64,000 bases of DNA, taken from assembly GCA_035456465.1 (NCBI GenBank), contig DATIDD010000053.1:6280-70279 (forward strand), given 5' to 3'. This document shows, one piece after another, positions 56,500-64,000 of the stretch. Position 1 is the stretch's first letter. Each line of letters begins with the position of its first letter. A model generated the notes under the pieces. That model was not told where the DNA came from, searched no databases, and was given only the letters and a program-made list of their open reading frames with translations. A program made the translations under genes and the position numbers. The stretch is from DATHTC01 sp035456465. Lineage in GTDB: Bacteria; Actinomycetota; Thermoleophilia; Gaiellales; Gaiellaceae.

Positions 56500-56505
56500 T
56501 AGGCT
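56500..56505 (+). promoter_or_regulatory. Putative -10 box of the DUF885-like gene (leaderless-type)
   Basis: TAGGCT ends 6 bases before the GTG at 56512; no ribosome site intervenes. Confidence 0.45.
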
Positions 56506-56511
56506 CGGGGC

Positions 56512-57693
56512 GTGATCCAGTCCGCCGCGGAGCGCTACCTCCGGCTTGGGCTGCAGCTCGGCCGGCACGTCGACGGCATCGTTGACGCCTACTTCGGACC
56601 GTCCGAGCTCGCGGCGGAGATCGAGGCCGCCCCGCTCCCCGAGCCCCGAAGGCTCGTCGCAGCCGCCGAGGCGCTGCTCGAGGAGCTCGACGACGGCTGG
56701 CTGCGCGACCAGGTGGTCGGGCTGCGCACGTACGCCGGCGTGCTGGCGGGCGAGTCCGGCTCGTATGCCGACGAGGTGGAGGGGTGCTACGGCTTGCGTC
56801 CGGCCTACACCGACGAGGCGGTGTTCAGGGCCGCGCACGAGCGGCTCGAGGAGCTGCTCCCCGGCGACGGGTCGCTGGCCGACCGCTACGAGCGCTGGCG
56901 AGCCTCGCAGCGCGTGCCGGTCGAGCAGGTCGAGCGCGCGTTGGCGGCGGTCGTCGAGGAGGCGCGGGCCTGGACGCGCGGCCTGGTCGAGCTGCCCGAC
57001 GGCGAGGACGTCGTCCTGGAGATCGTGCACGACGAGCCGTTCATGGCGTTCTGCGCGTATCTCGGCGACCTGCGCAGCCGGATCTCAGTCAACGTCGACC
57101 TGCCGCTGTCGGGCTTCGAGTTGCTCCGGCTCGCGATCCACGAGACCTATCCCGGCCACCACGCGGAGCGCTGCAGCAAGGAGCACCTGCTCGTGCGCGG
57201 CCGGGGGCTGCTCGAGGAGGCGCTCGTGCTGGTGCCGACGCCGCAGTCGCTCGTCTCGGAGGGGATCGCCACGCTCGCGCCGTTCCTCCTGCTCGAAGGG
57301 GACGGCGGGGAGGCGCTGGCCGCCGTCGTGCGCGACGCCGGCATCGAGCTCGATCTCGCGCACGCGCTCGCCGTCGCGCGGGCCCACGAGCCGTGCGACG
57401 GGGCCGACGTCAACGCGGCACTGCTGCTGCACGACGCCGGAGCGAGCGAGGCCGAGGTGCACGCGTACCTCGAGCGCTGGGGCCTGACGACACCGCAGCT
57501 CGCCGCACACGTGATCCGCTTCCTCACCGAGCCGTCGTCGCGGAGCTACGTGACGACCTACTCCGCCGGGCGGGACCTCTGCCGCTCCTACGTCGCGGGA
57601 GCGCCGGAGCGCTTCGGTCGCCTGCTCACCGAGCAGGTACGCGTCCGCGACCTGCTCGAGGCGCGCGACGCACCCGGATCGCCCCGCCCGTGA
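56512..57693 (+). CDS. DUF885-like zinc metallopeptidase-type protein
   Basis: 393 residues. A HETYPGHH motif at 210-217 (LAIHETYPGHHAE) matches the zinc-binding helix of DUF885 proteins, whose fold relates to gluzincin peptidases. VEGCYGLRPAYTDEAVFRAAHERLEELLPG lies in the first third and SRSYVTTYSAGRDLCRSYV near the end. It is shorter than typical DUF885 members (~550 aa). Likely a cytoplasmic metal-dependent hydrolase. Starts 43 bp after padR. Confidence 0.78.
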   Translation: MIQSAAERYLRLGLQLGRHVDGIVDAYFGPSELAAEIEAAPLPEPRRLVAAAEALLEELDDGWLRDQVVGLRTYAGVLAGESGSYADEVEGCYGLRPAYTDEAVFRAAHERLEELLPGDGSLADRYERWRASQRVPVEQVERALAAVVEEARAWTRGLVELPDGEDVVLEIVHDEPFMAFCAYLGDLRSRISVNVDLPLSGFELLRLAIHETYPGHHAERCSKEHLLVRGRGLLEEALVLVPTPQSLVSEGIATLAPFLLLEGDGGEALAAVVRDAGIELDLAHALAVARAHEPCDGADVNAALLLHDAGASEAEVHAYLERWGLTTPQLAAHVIRFLTEPSSRSYVTTYSAGRDLCRSYVAGAPERFGRLLTEQVRVRDLLEARDAPGSPRP

Positions 57694-57700
57694 GCGGGCG

Positions 57701-58618
57701 TCAGGCCGGCGGAGACTCCCCGGCCAGCTCCGGCGCCCACCCTGCGCGCTCGGCACCGGCGCGGTAGGTCGTCTCGAGGAAGTCGAGCAGGGCGCGACGG
57801 GGGTCCGCTGCTTTCCGCACGGCCTCGTAGGGGAGCAGGAACTCGCCCAACGCGGCGCTCCACCCGGCGGCTCCCGGCTCGATGCGAGCGCCCTCGATCC
57901 CGTCGGGCTGCGGCCACGTGTAGGCGAAGAAGGCGGCCTCGGGGTGCGTGTCGTCGCCGGGCCAGAAGCCGGCGCACGCCTGCTCGGCGTCGTGGGTCGC
58001 GCGCATGATGCTCCCTGCCGCGGCGGGCGGCTCGAGCAGGCGACCGGAGAAGCGCGCGTAGGAGAGGTCGAACGCGCCCCAGAAGAACTGGACCGGCGAG
58101 GTCTTCCCGCGGAAGCGCGCCCGGTGCTCCTTCAGCACCGCGTCGACCAGGAGCAGGACACGATGGGCCCGCTCGGCCCACTCCGGCTCGTAGCTCGCGT
58201 GGACGCGATCCTCGGGGTACGGGATCGGGTCCGGGACCTCCACGGCCACGGTCGAGATCTCGACCGGCACGCCGGCGCGGTCGAGGGCCGTCATCAGGGC
58301 CGTGTAGAAGTCGGCGACGCTCCGCGGCTCGAGGCGCACGCGCTCGACCGCGCCGCGGCCGGTTCGGACCGAGACGACGTGGTCGACGAGGTCGACGTCG
58401 ACGTCGAAGCTGCCGCTCGGGTGCGGGATCGGCGAGGAGGTGAGGCCGCGCGCGGTCACGTACAACGGCACCTGGCCCCACTGCGGCTCCATCGGCGCCA
58501 GCGCCAGCCGCAGCTTCCCGACGACCTGCAGCTCCATGTGCAGCGTCTGCTTCGTCGCGCGCCAGGCCTCGTAGGGGAGCGCGGGCCAGCCGTCGCCGGC
58601 GGACGCGGCGCCGCTCAT
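57701..58618 (-). CDS. DUF5996 family protein
   Basis: 305 residues from ATG 58618. DUF5996 pattern: WPALPYEAWRATKQTLHMELQVVGKLRLALAPMEPQWGQVPLYVTARGLTSSPIPHPSGSFDVDVDLVDH, later PEDRVHASYEPEWAERAHRVLL, FRGKTSPVQFFWGAFDLSYARFSGR and FWPGDDTHPEAAFFAYTWPQPDG. Function unknown; the W/H/E/P-rich conserved blocks suggest an enzyme. Its start overlaps the UBP zinc finger stop (ATGA). Confidence 0.85.
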   Translation of the reverse strand: MSGAASAGDGWPALPYEAWRATKQTLHMELQVVGKLRLALAPMEPQWGQVPLYVTARGLTSSPIPHPSGSFDVDVDLVDHVVSVRTGRGAVERVRLEPRSVADFYTALMTALDRAGVPVEISTVAVEVPDPIPYPEDRVHASYEPEWAERAHRVLLLVDAVLKEHRARFRGKTSPVQFFWGAFDLSYARFSGRLLEPPAAAGSIMRATHDAEQACAGFWPGDDTHPEAAFFAYTWPQPDGIEGARIEPGAAGWSAALGEFLLPYEAVRKAADPRRALLDFLETTYRAGAERAGWAPELAGESPPA

Positions 58619-58890
58619 TCCCGCTCGAGCCGGAGCCCGACCTCGTCGGCGTAGCACCACGCCCAGTCCTCGCGCGGCTCGGCCGATCGGATCAGCGGGT
58701 GGCCGCTCTCGTGGAAGTGCGCGGTCGCGTGCCGGTTGGGCGACGAGTCGCAGCAGCCGACCTTGCCGCAGGTCAGGCACATGCGCAGGTGCACCCAGTG
58801 GGCGCCGGTCTTCAGGCATTCCTCGCACCCGAGCAGCGGCACGGGCAGCTCCGTCACCTGGACGGCGTCGACGTGCGAGCAGCCGGGCAC
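58615..58890 (-). CDS. UBP-type zinc finger protein
   Basis: 91 residues, a single ZnF-UBP domain. Ligands in the sequence: Cys4, His6, Cys22, Cys25, Cys38, Cys41, Cys46, and the His pair in RHATAHFHESGHP; GCEECLKTGAHWVHLRMCLTCGKVGCCDSSPNRHATAHFHESGHPLIRS covers them. In eukaryotes this domain binds free ubiquitin tails; stand-alone bacterial versions are common in actinobacteria with unknown partners. Operon with DUF5996 and the GNAT gene. Confidence 0.88.
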   Translation of the reverse strand: MPGCSHVDAVQVTELPVPLLGCEECLKTGAHWVHLRMCLTCGKVGCCDSSPNRHATAHFHESGHPLIRSAEPREDWAWCYADEVGLRLERE

Positions 58891-58892
58891 CG

Positions 58893-59216
58893 TCAGTCGC
58901 TCACGGCGGGGTCCGGGACGACGAGGTCCGCATACTCGGAGTGCCGGCCGACGTAGGCCGCGACGAACGGGCAGAGCGGCACGAACAGGAGGCCCCGCGC
59001 CCGGATGTCGGCCAGCGCGCCGCTGATCAGGCGCCCGCCCAGCCCCCGGCCCTCGAAGGCCGGGTCGACGTCGGTGTGCACCAGGACGACGATGCCGGGC
59101 TCGCGGCGGTAGGCGATCAGGCCGGCGAGCACGTCACCGAGGCGGAGCTCGTAGCGGAGCTGCTCCGGGTTGTCGACGACGACGACGTCGCGCCGGCCGT
59201 CCGGGTCCGTCGTCAT
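58893..59216 (-). CDS. GNAT-type N-acetyltransferase (YjdJ/GTDC family)
   Basis: 107 residues. NPEQLRYELRLGDVLAGLIAYRREPGIVVLVHTDVDPAFEGRGLGGRLISGALADIRARGLLFVPLCPFVAAYVGRH: the V-D-P-x-F-E-G-R-G-L-G loop is the acetyl-CoA binding motif A of the small YjdJ/Gcn5-related family, including the CPFVxxYxxxH end. Acetylates an unknown amine. Two bp from the UBP gene. Confidence 0.88.
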   Translation of the reverse strand: MTTDPDGRRDVVVVDNPEQLRYELRLGDVLAGLIAYRREPGIVVLVHTDVDPAFEGRGLGGRLISGALADIRARGLLFVPLCPFVAAYVGRHSEYADLVVPDPAVSD

Positions 59217-59243
59217 CGCCGTCGTTCCGCCGATCGTCGCGCG

Positions 59244-59486
59244 CTACTGCTGGTAGCGCTCGACCACCTCCGGGTCGCGGACCTGCGCGGCGTGCTCGTC
59301 GAGCCCGGCGCCGCGAAGCGCGCGCCGCTGGCGCAGCAGGTCCCAGCACTGGTCCAGCGTCACCCGCAGCTCCGCGAGCCGCCTGCGGTCGTCGTCGCTC
59401 GCGGCGCCGGCCGCCTCGCGCTGCCACAGCTCGTGCTCCTCCGAGACGAGCTCCTCGATCCGCCCGTGGATCCGGTCGTCGCTCAT
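59244..59486 (-). CDS. DUF2630 family protein
   Basis: 80 residues: DDRIHGRIEELVSEEHELWQREAAG, then DDRRRLAELRVTLDQCWDLLRQRRALR. This DUF2630 layout (IxxLVxEEHxLW and LDQCWDLLRQRRA) is common in actinobacteria and consists of two amphipathic helices. Function unknown. It is the promoter-proximal gene of the GNAT-UBP-DUF5996 cluster, though a gap of 27 bp separates it. Confidence 0.9.
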   Translation of the reverse strand: MSDDRIHGRIEELVSEEHELWQREAAGAASDDDRRRLAELRVTLDQCWDLLRQRRALRGAGLDEHAAQVRDPEVVERYQQ

Positions 59487-59564
59487 GCGCCTCCTCTCGG
59501 CGTCGTCGCTCCGGCAGTGTCGCAGGCGCAGCGCCCGCGACGCCCGGGTCGCCGCGTCGCGCGT

Positions 59565-60590
59565 CTACTTCGGCGGCTCGTAGTCGTCGTCCTCGGGCTC
59601 GCAACCGTCGATCACCGGATGGATCTCCCACTGGTTCTCGGGGCGCTCCTGGGCGATGACGGTCCCCGGATCGGTCACCTTCCCGAGCGCGTCGCACCAG
59701 TACGTGACGTACGTCGCGACGTCCGGAGTCGTGCCGGAGGGCAGGAGGTCGTCGAGCTTCTCGTACTCGTCCTCCCAGTGGCCCGTGAACTCCCCGATCT
59801 TCTGCGCCTGCTTGATCGGGTGGAGCTCGTTCCAACCCTCGTGCGCGGAGTCGTAGACCCAGGTTCCCCGGACGGCGAGGATGTCGACTCCCTGCTCGAG
59901 GTTGCCGAGGTTCGCGTTCACGTCGGTCGGGTTTCCGGTGTCGTTGAGCGCGACGGCCATGCCGATCCCGACGACGGCTGCGACGATCAGCGCCATGATG
60001 ATGCAGGCGACCCAGCCGACCACCGGAATGGCGCAGATCACGGTCGCGATCGCGGCGAGCGCGAGCGCGGCGAGGGCCGCGAGCAGCAGATCGTAGACGC
60101 CGGCGCCCTCGAACTCGGCGTGGAGGACTGCTGAGTCGGGATCGCCCGAGTTGGGGGTCGTCGCCTTCTCGCCCTTCCAGTCGAGCCCGTGTCCGGAGAG
60201 CTGGTTTGCCACCAGCTCTCCCTGGTGGCTGCCCTCGACCTCCGCCTGGGTCGCGCCGATCGGGTTGTCGGCGAGCAGCAGGTTGACGCTGTAGTCGGTG
60301 TCGAATGCGTCCAGCCCGGACTTCTCGCTCGGCGGCTCGACCGAGATGAGCAGCCCGACGGCGCAGCGATCCCCGCCCAGGCAGATGAGCCGGTCGTAGA
60401 GCCACCACCGGCAGTACGCGATGATCGCCAGCATGATCGGGATGAGGATCGCGGGCGCCAGCGCGGCGCCTGCGATCGCCGCCGCGATCAGCGGGAAGGC
60501 GCCGACGGCGGCGGCGATGATGACCTGCGCGGCGACCTTGCCGATGTAGTTGTTGATCGACGTGCACTTGGTGTACTGGCGGTAGGCCAT
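59565..60590 (-). CDS. Unrecognised membrane protein with C-terminal GWNELHPI segment
   Basis: 341 residues. N-terminal membrane segments (about 20-60: VIIAAAVGAFPLIAAAIAGAALAPAILIPIMLAIIAYC), a globular part with four cysteines and SVNLLLADNPIGATQAEVEGSHQGELVANQL, a second hydrophobic block (about 165-210) and a C-terminal part with DILAVRGTWVYDSAHEGWNELHPIKQAQKIGEF and WEIHPVIDGCEPED. I do not recognise a family. Directly followed by the beta-sandwich gene's stop, 4 bp away, so the two are co-transcribed (60595 gene first). Confidence 0.7.
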   Translation of the reverse strand: MAYRQYTKCTSINNYIGKVAAQVIIAAAVGAFPLIAAAIAGAALAPAILIPIMLAIIAYCRWWLYDRLICLGGDRCAVGLLISVEPPSEKSGLDAFDTDYSVNLLLADNPIGATQAEVEGSHQGELVANQLSGHGLDWKGEKATTPNSGDPDSAVLHAEFEGAGVYDLLLAALAALALAAIATVICAIPVVGWVACIIMALIVAAVVGIGMAVALNDTGNPTDVNANLGNLEQGVDILAVRGTWVYDSAHEGWNELHPIKQAQKIGEFTGHWEDEYEKLDDLLPSGTTPDVATYVTYWCDALGKVTDPGTVIAQERPENQWEIHPVIDGCEPEDDDYEPPK

Positions 60591-60594
60591 CGTG

Positions 60595-61602
60595 CTAGGC
60601 GCCCTCGACGTAGAGGGTGACTCCGCCGGCCAGCCCCTCCCCGGTGAAGGCGTGGACGTTGACCGGCTGCCTGCCGTGGAAGCCGTCCGGAGCGGTCACC
60701 GTCGCGGCGACGTCGACTTCGTCGCCGGCCGCGAGGACCGGGTGCTCCGGGTCGAACGTCACGGTCCAGCCCGCGGGAAGGGGGGCGTTCCGCCGGTCGT
60801 GCTGCGGCGGCACGTGCTCGACCGTGCCGGGCGCCTGTCGCGGGGGCCGCGGCCGCTTCGGTCGCGGCCGGCACGGGTCCGGCGGCGGGATCGCGTACGC
60901 GTCGACCTCGAATCGGTACCGCTCGCGGCGGCGCGTGTCGTTCCGGAGCCGGAACGTGAACTCGGCCGGCGAGTGAACGGCGCCGACGTCCGTGTTCTCC
61001 TGGCCGAGGTTGTTGTTGGGGTTGAGGTCGTCGAGCCACGTGAACCAGGCTCGGACGCAGTAGTGACCCGGGTCGTGCGGTGTCCGCCACTTCACCTTCG
61101 CGAACGCCGGGTGGTCGGGCCCTCCCTTCACGCCGAGGTTGACATGGGTCTGTCCGATCGGATGCGAGACCGTCCCGACCCCGAAGCTCAGGTACGAGAA
61201 CTGCACGGGAAGGCCGACCACGGGCGCCTCCGTCGAGCCGTTCCAGATGCGGGCGATGAGGTCGTACTCCGTGTCGGGCAGGAGCGCGTGCGAGGGGACC
61301 GCGACGCCTCCCTGCTGGAGCTCGATATCCGGGTTGTCCCAGGTGACGGCGAGCCCCTGCTGCATGAGGAAGAACTGGTCGTAGATCAGCGGGTCGGGCC
61401 GCTTGTACGCCGGATCGCTGATCTTCACGCAGTGCTGCGGGGCCGCTCGGCGGACGCGGACGGGCAGGCGACGCAAGTCGCGGTTGCGCGCGAGCGCGTC
61501 CCGGATCAGCCGAAGGATCGCGAGCAGGCTCAGCACCCAGCGGAACGCGAGCGCCTCGAGGATCGCTCGCAGGAAGGCCAGGATCGCGCGCAGGTAGCGC
61601 AG
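60595..61602 (-). CDS. CARDB-like beta-sandwich protein, unrecognised family
   Basis: 335 residues if it starts at CTG 61602, which has AGGAG five bases upstream; GTG 61536 would give 313. The first 40 residues are helical and Arg/Leu-rich. Residues ~80-220 resemble a CARDB/Ig-like adhesion domain: DTEYDLIARIWNGSTEAPVVGLPVQFSYLSFG, then PGHYCVRAWFTWLDDLNPNNNLGQENTDV. The C-terminus has another beta-rich region (AAGDEVDVAATVTAPDG, LAGGVTLYVEGA). No signal peptide is apparent. It pairs with the membrane gene downstream. Confidence 0.65.
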   Translation of the reverse strand: MRYLRAILAFLRAILEALAFRWVLSLLAILRLIRDALARNRDLRRLPVRVRRAAPQHCVKISDPAYKRPDPLIYDQFFLMQQGLAVTWDNPDIELQQGGVAVPSHALLPDTEYDLIARIWNGSTEAPVVGLPVQFSYLSFGVGTVSHPIGQTHVNLGVKGGPDHPAFAKVKWRTPHDPGHYCVRAWFTWLDDLNPNNNLGQENTDVGAVHSPAEFTFRLRNDTRRRERYRFEVDAYAIPPPDPCRPRPKRPRPPRQAPGTVEHVPPQHDRRNAPLPAGWTVTFDPEHPVLAAGDEVDVAATVTAPDGFHGRQPVNVHAFTGEGLAGGVTLYVEGA

Positions 61603-61851
61603 GGGAGCTCCTATCCGGGCGGCCCGCTCACGGCCGGCCGCCGTGCGAGGCCCGCACGACGCCGTCCGGTGAGAGGGCTGGCCAGCGCTCGACGAACTCC
61701 ATCGCGTCCTCCTCGGACGTCAGGCGCCGCAGCAGTCGCCGATTATCTCGCAGCCTGCGCAGCCGCCGCAACCGCGCTCGCGCGGGCGTGGCGGCCGCCC
61801 GGATTCGGCGCGCGCGGCGGACCCGGTTCGAGCCTCCGACGCCGCCTCGAT
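61603..61851. other. Spacer between the LuxR giant and the CARDB-like gene
   Basis: An open minus-strand frame from about 61770 to 61628 ends in NRRLLRRLTSEEDAMEFVER and stops at 61628. It has no ATG/GTG start with a ribosome site except ATG 61702 (24 residues) and a TTG (about 47 residues), so a small basic peptide gene is possible but not supported. Confidence 0.3.
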
Positions 61852-64000
61852 CTACTCGGACGGCCGGCCCGGGCCGGTCGCCGTGTGGAGCGCGCGCCGC
61901 AGCTCGTCGCGGGAGTGGATCGCGAGCTTCCGGTAGACGTTGCGGAGGTGGTACTCGATCGTCTTCGGGCTGAGGAAGAGCGCCGCCGCCGTCTCGCGCG
62001 TCGTCCGTCCGTCCGCGAGTAGCAGCGAGATCTGCAGCTCCTGCGGCGTCAGCTCGTCGAGGCCGACGGCGTGGCGGCGGCGGGCGGTCTCGCCCGTCGC
62101 GGCGAGCTCGACGCGCGCGAGCTCGGCCCACGGTGCGGCGCCGAGTGCGTCGAAGGCGTCGTGCGCGGCGCGGAGCTGCTCGCGCGCGCGCACGCGCGAC
62201 CCGGAGCGGCGCAGGCGCGCCCCGTAGGCGAGCTCGGTGCGCGCCCGCTCGAAGACGTCGGCCGTCTGCGCGTGCAGCGCGAGCGCGTCCTCGAACGCGG
62301 CCTCGAAGGTCGCGTCGTCGGCGAGCAGCGCGCGACTGCGCCCGGCGCGCCCGAGCGCCCACGGCTGTCCCTTCGCCGCGGCGGCCGACTCGTACGCGCT
62401 CGCCGCCTGCTCCGCCTCGTCGACGCGGCCGAGGCGGAGGTCGATCTCGACCTGTTCGGCCGGGAAGAGGTCGACGTCGGCGATCCCGTGGCGCTCGATC
62501 GCGGCCCGTTGCTCCTCGACGCGCGCGCGCGCCTCGTCGAGCCGTCCGAGGACGAGCTCGAGCTCGGCGAGCGCCGCGAGCGCCCAGATCTCGCAGAGGG
62601 CGACGCCTCGCTCGCGCGCGAGCCCGAGCGCCTCCCCGGCGTGCGCCCGGCAGTCCTCGTCGCGGCCCAGCCGCGCCTCGAGCCAGGCGAGCCGTGCCAG
62701 CGCCGCGGTGAGCACGACGTCCTGGCCGCTCTCGCGCGCGAGCCGGATCGCCTCGTCGAAGGCGGCCTGCGCCTCGACCCAGCGATCCGTGGTCGCGTGC
62801 TCGATCGCCACGTGGACGAGGAGATGCGGGAGCACGCCGACCGCGGAGCGTGCGCGGGCCGTCGCGACGGCGGCATCGACCACGTCGTGCGCGGCACCGC
62901 CCTCGCGCAGCCACAGCGGGACCATGGCCGCCCACACGAGCAGCCGCGGGTCGGACCGCAGCTCGTCCGATCGCTCGAGCACGTTGGCGGCGTCCCGCAG
63001 CGAGGCCGCGCCCCGCTCTCCCTCGCCGGCGATCACCAGCGCCATCCCGTCGGCGATCGCGGCGAAGAACGCCGTGCGGTCGCTGCCGTCCTCCGCCGCC
63101 AGGGCGCTCGCGCGCGCCCCGCACTCGAGCAGCGCGGCGGTGTCGGCGGCGTAGAACGCTCCCTCGGCCGCCTCGGCGAGCATCACGACTGCGCTCGCCG
63201 GATCGGCACGCTCCGCTGCGCCGAGCAGGACGGCGTGCGCCGCACCCAGCGGGCCGCGGCGGAGGGCGATGTGGCCGCGCAGATGGTCGACCTCCGCCGC
63301 GAGCGGCCCGTTCCCGACGACGTGTGCCGCCTCGTCGACGAGCAGCACGGCGCGATCGGCCAGGCCGCCGAGCCACGCCGCGTCGGCGGCGGCGTGGAGC
63401 AGCGGTCCGCGTCGGTCCTCGGTCGGCGCGAGCCGCGCCGCGCGCTCGAACGCCTGCGACGCGACGTCGTACGCGCTCCGCCCCCGCGCACGCTGCGCGG
63501 CCTGCGCCAGCGCATCGGACGCGGCCTCGTCGGGTCCGACCGCCGCGAGCGCGAGGTGCCAGGCTCGACGGTCGGCGTCGGCGTCCGGGAGCTCGTCCGC
63601 GAGCGCCCGGTGCACGCGCCGCCGTTGGTCGGCCTGCGCCGCGCCGTAGATCGCGGACCGCGCGAGCGGGTGGCGGAACTCGAGGCGGCCCTCCCGGACC
63701 GCGACGAGACCGGCGTCCTCGGCGGGCTTCACGTCGGCGAGCGTCAGCTCGAGTCTCGCCGCCGTGCGCGCGAGCAGCGCGAGGTCGCCGCGGTCGGTCG
63801 CGGCCGCCAGCACGAGCGCCAGGCGCGTCCGCTCGGGCAGGCCCTCCGCGCGCTGCACGTACGCGTGCGCGACGCTCGTCACCACGGGAACCGGCGCATC
63901 CGGGACGAGGTCCGGGAGCGGCTCGTGCGCCAGCTCCAGCAGCGCGAGCGGATTGCCGCCCGTCTCGCGGTGGAGACGCGCGGCCGCGTCGGCGCCCGTG
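61852..64000 (-). CDS. Giant LuxR-family ATPase regulator, 3' part (5' end outside window)
   Basis: The minus-strand frame is open to the window edge, giving ~715 visible residues; the ATPase Walker A lies beyond. It starts in the ATPase's C-terminal part (HRETGGNPLALLELAHEPLPD) and continues through RLALVLAAATDRGDL and VREGRLEFRHPLARSAIYGAA, the winged part typical of AAA-16 LuxR proteins, then TPR-like helices, and ends with the helix-turn-helix LTPQELQISLLLADGRTTRETAAALFLSPKTIEYHLRNVYRKLAIHSRDEL. Second LuxR giant of this window; the divergent or downstream target is unknown. Confidence 0.88.
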   Translation of the reverse strand, partial: TGADAAARLHRETGGNPLALLELAHEPLPDLVPDAPVPVVTSVAHAYVQRAEGLPERTRLALVLAAATDRGDLALLARTAARLELTLADVKPAEDAGLVAVREGRLEFRHPLARSAIYGAAQADQRRRVHRALADELPDADADRRAWHLALAAVGPDEAASDALAQAAQRARGRSAYDVASQAFERAARLAPTEDRRGPLLHAAADAAWLGGLADRAVLLVDEAAHVVGNGPLAAEVDHLRGHIALRRGPLGAAHAVLLGAAERADPASAVVMLAEAAEGAFYAADTAALLECGARASALAAEDGSDRTAFFAAIADGMALVIAGEGERGAASLRDAANVLERSDELRSDPRLLVWAAMVPLWLREGGAAHDVVDAAVATARARSAVGVLPHLLVHVAIEHATTDRWVEAQAAFDEAIRLARESGQDVVLTAALARLAWLEARLGRDEDCRAHAGEALGLARERGVALCEIWALAALAELELVLGRLDEARARVEEQRAAIERHGIADVDLFPAEQVEIDLRLGRVDEAEQAASAYESAAAAKGQPWALGRAGRSRALLADDATFEAAFEDALALHAQTADVFERARTELAYGARLRRSGSRVRAREQLRAAHDAFDALGAAPWAELARVELAATGETARRRHAVGLDELTPQELQISLLLADGRTTRETAAALFLSPKTIEYHLRNVYRKLAIHSRDELRRALHTATGPGRPSE

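Noticed and set aside
61628..61770. Small basic peptide gene before the CARDB-like gene
   Set aside because: Only weak TTG or very late ATG starts; codon pattern alone does not support it.
1..64000. CRISPR array or rRNA genes
   Set aside because: No regularly spaced repeats of 20-40 bases and no conserved rRNA sequence were seen.

Overview
The window comes from a very GC-rich bacterial chromosome, well above 65% G+C by eye, with strong G/C third-position bias. Frequent GTG (and some likely CTG/TTG) starts, GTGA/ATGA stop-start overlaps, stress-sigma-like and leaderless promoter patterns, and typical actinobacterial families (DUF2630, DUF3105, DUF5996, an Lsr2-like peptide, LuxR giants) point to Actinomycetota. 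I infer a Thermoleophilia-type lineage (Gaiellales/Solirubrobacterales), but no rRNA is present to prove it.

Layout. 1-3004: sugar catabolism (Gfo/Idh/MocA oxidoreductase, xylose-isomerase-like TIM barrel, xylulokinase). 3008-8537: a GyrI-like protein, then the translation/export block ffh-rpsP-khpA-rimM-lepB-trmD-lepB-rplS, with trmD bracketed by two signal peptidases. 8584-17758: a giant AAA/TPR protein on the minus strand, then rnhB-yraN, htpX, an orphan DNA methyltransferase, a Nudix hydrolase and comM-dprA. 17768-25761: FAD oxidoreductase, RidA, ornithine cyclodeaminase-like protein, the three-part transhydrogenase pntA1-pntA2-pntB, HD-GYP protein, YbaK deacylase, GrpB-family protein and an isocitrate/isopropylmalate-type dehydrogenase. 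25814-34971: DNA topology and repair (topoisomerase IB, Lsr2-like protein, AddB/AddA-like helicase-nuclease pair, a phosphoesterase, endonuclease III). 34984-42756: a short peptide gene, FAD oxidase, zinc-ribbon/PAS protein, CorA, thioredoxin reductase, DUF488, a bacterial eRF1/Vms1-like protein, RmuC, a CsbD-like stress peptide behind a sigma-F/B-type promoter, and DUF3105. 42784-47423: tRNA-Leu(UAA), glutamate dehydrogenase, CBS protein, Ppx/GppA, PAP2 phosphatase and initiator tRNA-Met.

47424-49250 is a small degraded island directly downstream of the initiator tRNA. It holds the frameshifted C-terminal remnant of a tyrosine integrase, a small membrane protein, a pair of tiny C-H-C-C zinc-finger genes (one frameshifted) and another frameshifted small gene. 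Nearly every other gene in the window is intact, so this looks like the eroded end of an integrative element.

49250-64000: a membrane-anchored alpha/beta hydrolase, a giant LuxR regulator, DUF4242 and cupin proteins, a methyltransferase divergent from a PadR regulator across an AT-rich palindrome, a DUF885-like metallopeptidase, a DUF5996/UBP zinc finger/GNAT/DUF2630 cluster, two unrecognised genes (a membrane protein and a CARDB-like beta-sandwich protein) and the 3' part of a second LuxR giant.

Coupling visible in the sequence: ribosome maturation genes are packed end to end with signal-peptide processing and SRP targeting; comM-dprA form a DNA uptake/recombination pair; AddB-AddA and Nth form a repair stretch. 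Many first genes of operons start 6-8 bases after a TANNNT box, which suggests widespread leaderless transcription.
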